64,000 nt of DNA, from positions 4,779,618 through 4,843,617 of the forward strand of contig OZ245789.1 of NCBI GenBank assembly GCA_965228045.1. The letters run 5' to 3'. Origin of the DNA: JANQEU01 sp965228045 (GTDB taxonomy: Bacteria; Bacteroidota; Bacteroidia; Cytophagales; Cyclobacteriaceae). How positions within the stretch are numbered: position 1 is the stretch's first letter; each line of letters opens with the position of its first letter. Positions 62,494 to 64,000 of the stretch are shown in pieces. A program made the translations under genes and the position numbers. The notes beneath the pieces are model-generated. The model saw only the letters and a program-made list of their open reading frames with translations, searched no databases and was not told the origin of the DNA.

Positions 62494-64000
62494 TTAGTCT
62501 TCTTCGGAAATGTCAGTGACCAGGTCCAGATCAATCGTTCTTCGATCAATATCTGTACTTAGAACCAGCACATCCAATTTATCCCCCAGGCTGATTATTC
62601 GTTTATTGTTCCGGCCTATAATCCGGAAGTTTTTCTCGTCAAATTCATAGTAGTCGTCATCCAAATCGCTGATTCTGATCATCCCCTCGCATCGGGTTTC
62701 GATGATTTCCACAAAAACACCCCATTCCGTAACACCTGACACTAACCCTTCGAAAACATTCCCAACCTCCTGCTGCATGAATTCTACCTGCTTGTATTTG
62801 ATAGAAGCACGCTCTGCATCTGCTGCGCGCTTTTCTCTTTCCGAAGAATGAATACACTGTTTTTCTATTGGCTCCTTATCCGGGGATTTTCCCCCCTGAA
62901 GATATTCCCAAAGCAATCGATGGACCATTACGTCCGGGTATCTACGGATGGGAGATGTGAAATGAGTATAATGCTCAAATGCAAGACCGAAATGACCTAC
63001 CGGATTGGTGGTGTACTTTGCCTTCGCCATCGCCCGGATGGCAATAGACTCCAACACATTTTGCTCCGGTTTACCCTCGATTTCATCTAACAGGTTATTG
63101 AGGTTTTTCGAAAGGTTCCCATTCATATCAAACTTATGACCGAATCGATTCGCGAAAATCGCAAAGTTCTGCAGCTTTTCCGGATCGGGATCATCGTGTG
63201 TCCGATAGACGAACGTTGGACTGGAGTCAGGGTTTTTACCTTTATTAAAAATGAATGTAGCTACCTCCCGATTGGCCAGCAACATAAATTCCTCTACCAG
63301 CTTATGCGCATCTTTTCGCTCCTTTGGCACAACCTTTAACGGCTTTCCTTTTTTGTCAAGCAGGAACTTAACCTCTACCGTTTCAAAATTGACCGCTCCC
63401 GCTTCAAATCTGTTTTTTCTTAATTGATGTGCCAGCTCATTTAGTGTATTCACTTCTTCCGAAAAATCACCTGCCTTTTTCTCTATCCTTTCTTGTGCCT
63501 CTTCGTATGTAAATCTTCTGTCGGAATAAATCATTGCCCGACCAAACCATCGGGATCGAACATTGCCTTTACTATCAATTTCAAATGCTGCCGAAAACGT
63601 TAGCTTTTCTTCGTGCGGTCTCAACGAACACAGACCGTTTGAAAGCTTTTCGGGAAGCATAGGAATGGTTCGGTCGACAAGATAAACGGAGGTGGCCCGG
63701 TTATAAGCTTCCTGATCGAGAATGGAGTCCGGCTTTACATAATGCGAAACATCGGCGATATGAATACCTATCTCAAGATTACCATTTTCGAGTTTATTTA
63801 TTGAGAGAGCATCGTCAAAGTCCTTCGCATCATCGGGGTCAATGGTAAAAGTTGTGACTTTTCTGAAATCTCTTCTATAACTCTCCGTAGATAAATTGAT
63901 CTCATCCGGGATTTGTTTGGCGGCTTTTTCAACTGACTTCGGAAACTCGAATGGCAGCTCGAATTCAGCCATTATAGAATGAATTTCCGCTTCATGTTCC
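62494..64000 (-). CDS. rnr: ribonuclease R (5' end missing)
   Basis: Only the 3' part of the gene is present; the frame stays open to the right edge, so the Met at 63972 is internal. The visible part contains the RNB catalytic core (FTIDPDDAKDFDDALS) with its acidic cluster, the HIADVSHYV and FTSPIRRYPDVMVHRLL blocks, and a C-terminal S1 domain (VFEGLVSGVTEWGVFVEI onward). RNase R degrades structured RNA 3' to 5'. The usual N-terminal OB/cold-shock part lies outside the window. Confidence 0.93.
   Translation of the reverse strand, partial: EHEAEIHSIMAEFELPFEFPKSVEKAAKQIPDEINLSTESYRRDFRKVTTFTIDPDDAKDFDDALSINKLENGNLEIGIHIADVSHYVKPDSILDQEAYNRATSVYLVDRTIPMLPEKLSNGLCSLRPHEEKLTFSAAFEIDSKGNVRSRWFGRAMIYSDRRFTYEEAQERIEKKAGDFSEEVNTLNELAHQLRKNRFEAGAVNFETVEVKFLLDKKGKPLKVVPKERKDAHKLVEEFMLLANREVATFIFNKGKNPDSSPTFVYRTHDDPDPEKLQNFAIFANRFGHKFDMNGNLSKNLNNLLDEIEGKPEQNVLESIAIRAMAKAKYTTNPVGHFGLAFEHYTHFTSPIRRYPDVMVHRLLWEYLQGGKSPDKEPIEKQCIHSSEREKRAADAERASIKYKQVEFMQQEVGNVFEGLVSGVTEWGVFVEIIETRCEGMIRISDLDDDYYEFDEKNFRIIGRNNKRIISLGDKLDVLVLSTDIDRRTIDLDLVTDISEED

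Noticed and set aside
63972..63972. Methionine at the apparent start of RNase R
   Set aside because: The frame stays open with family-like sequence to the window edge, so it is an internal Met of a cut gene.
1..64000. CRISPR array, tRNA, rRNA, insertion sequence or prophage
   Set aside because: No repeat-spacer array, cloverleaf, transposase motif or phage structural gene block was seen on either strand.

Overview
The window looks like a chromosomal segment of a Bacteroidota bacterium, most likely a Cytophagia-type marine or soil relative. Three things point there. The gene content includes a CcmB-C-D-E-F cluster with a Cys-type CcmE, DUF6089-like outer-membrane proteins beside uppS-bamA-ompH, a UpxY-type NusG paralogue and mreBCD-mrdA-rodA. 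Shine-Dalgarno sequences are weak. Several intergenic gaps hold exact copies of the Bacteroidota -7 promoter element TAnnTTTG. No rRNA, tRNA, CRISPR array, transposase or prophage was seen. No gene-free stretch reaches 300 bases; the largest are about 230 bases (8841-9073) and about 190 bases (9596-9781).

Region 1 (1-28989, all on the minus strand, so read from right to left) is one long surface-polysaccharide locus. It starts with nucleotide-sugar genes: a UDP-GlcA 4-epimerase-like enzyme, rfbB, rfbA, rfbC, UDP-glucose dehydrogenase and UDP-xylose synthase. It continues with a sulfate-activation operon (cysC-cysD-cysN-cysQ), a large Wza-type export protein, GDP-fucose synthesis (fcl, gmd) and the UDP-2,3-diacetamido-glucuronate pathway (wbpA, wbpD, wbpB, wbpE). 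Next come a Wzz-like chain-length protein, a UpxY antiterminator and a winged-helix regulator with a nucleotidyltransferase-like tail. It ends with a Wzm/Wzt-type ABC exporter, another epimerase and sugar aminotransferase, an asparagine-synthase-like amidotransferase, a FemAB/GNAT-like acyltransferase, a methyltransferase and a truncated flavoprotein. No glycosyltransferase, Wzx, Wzy or sulfotransferase lies in the window. These must lie beyond the left edge or elsewhere.

Region 2 (29039-41997, plus strand) is housekeeping: cytochrome c maturation (ccmBCDEF), a UbiA-family prenyltransferase, purN and purH, then the rod-shape and elongasome operon mreB-mreC-mreD-mrdA-rodA. Most junctions overlap or abut.

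Region 3 (41998-64000) is mixed. A minus-strand acidic protein of unknown function meets rodA stop codon to stop codon. A plus-strand run of tdk, recO, a 2OG-Fe(II) oxygenase and a chromate-transport-family protein ends at a bidirectional terminator. A minus-strand envelope operon follows: two DUF6089-like outer-membrane proteins, uppS, bamA and two OmpH/Skp chaperones. Then come nadK, a CBS protein, an alpha/beta hydrolase, cvpA and yqeY. A divergent plus-strand group holds pdxJ, another hydrolase, a tetrapyrrole-methylase-family enzyme and metK. A minus-strand tail holds a small membrane peptide, a secreted S74-chaperone-like protein, a rhomboid protease, a polyprenyl synthase and RNase R (cut by the right edge).

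The genes form a coherent envelope programme: activated sugars and PAPS feed a probably sulfated, amino-uronate-rich surface glycan exported by an ABC/OPX route, while BAM, Skp, UppS and elongasome genes build the rest of the wall. Functions are read from motifs and synteny only; no database search was possible.
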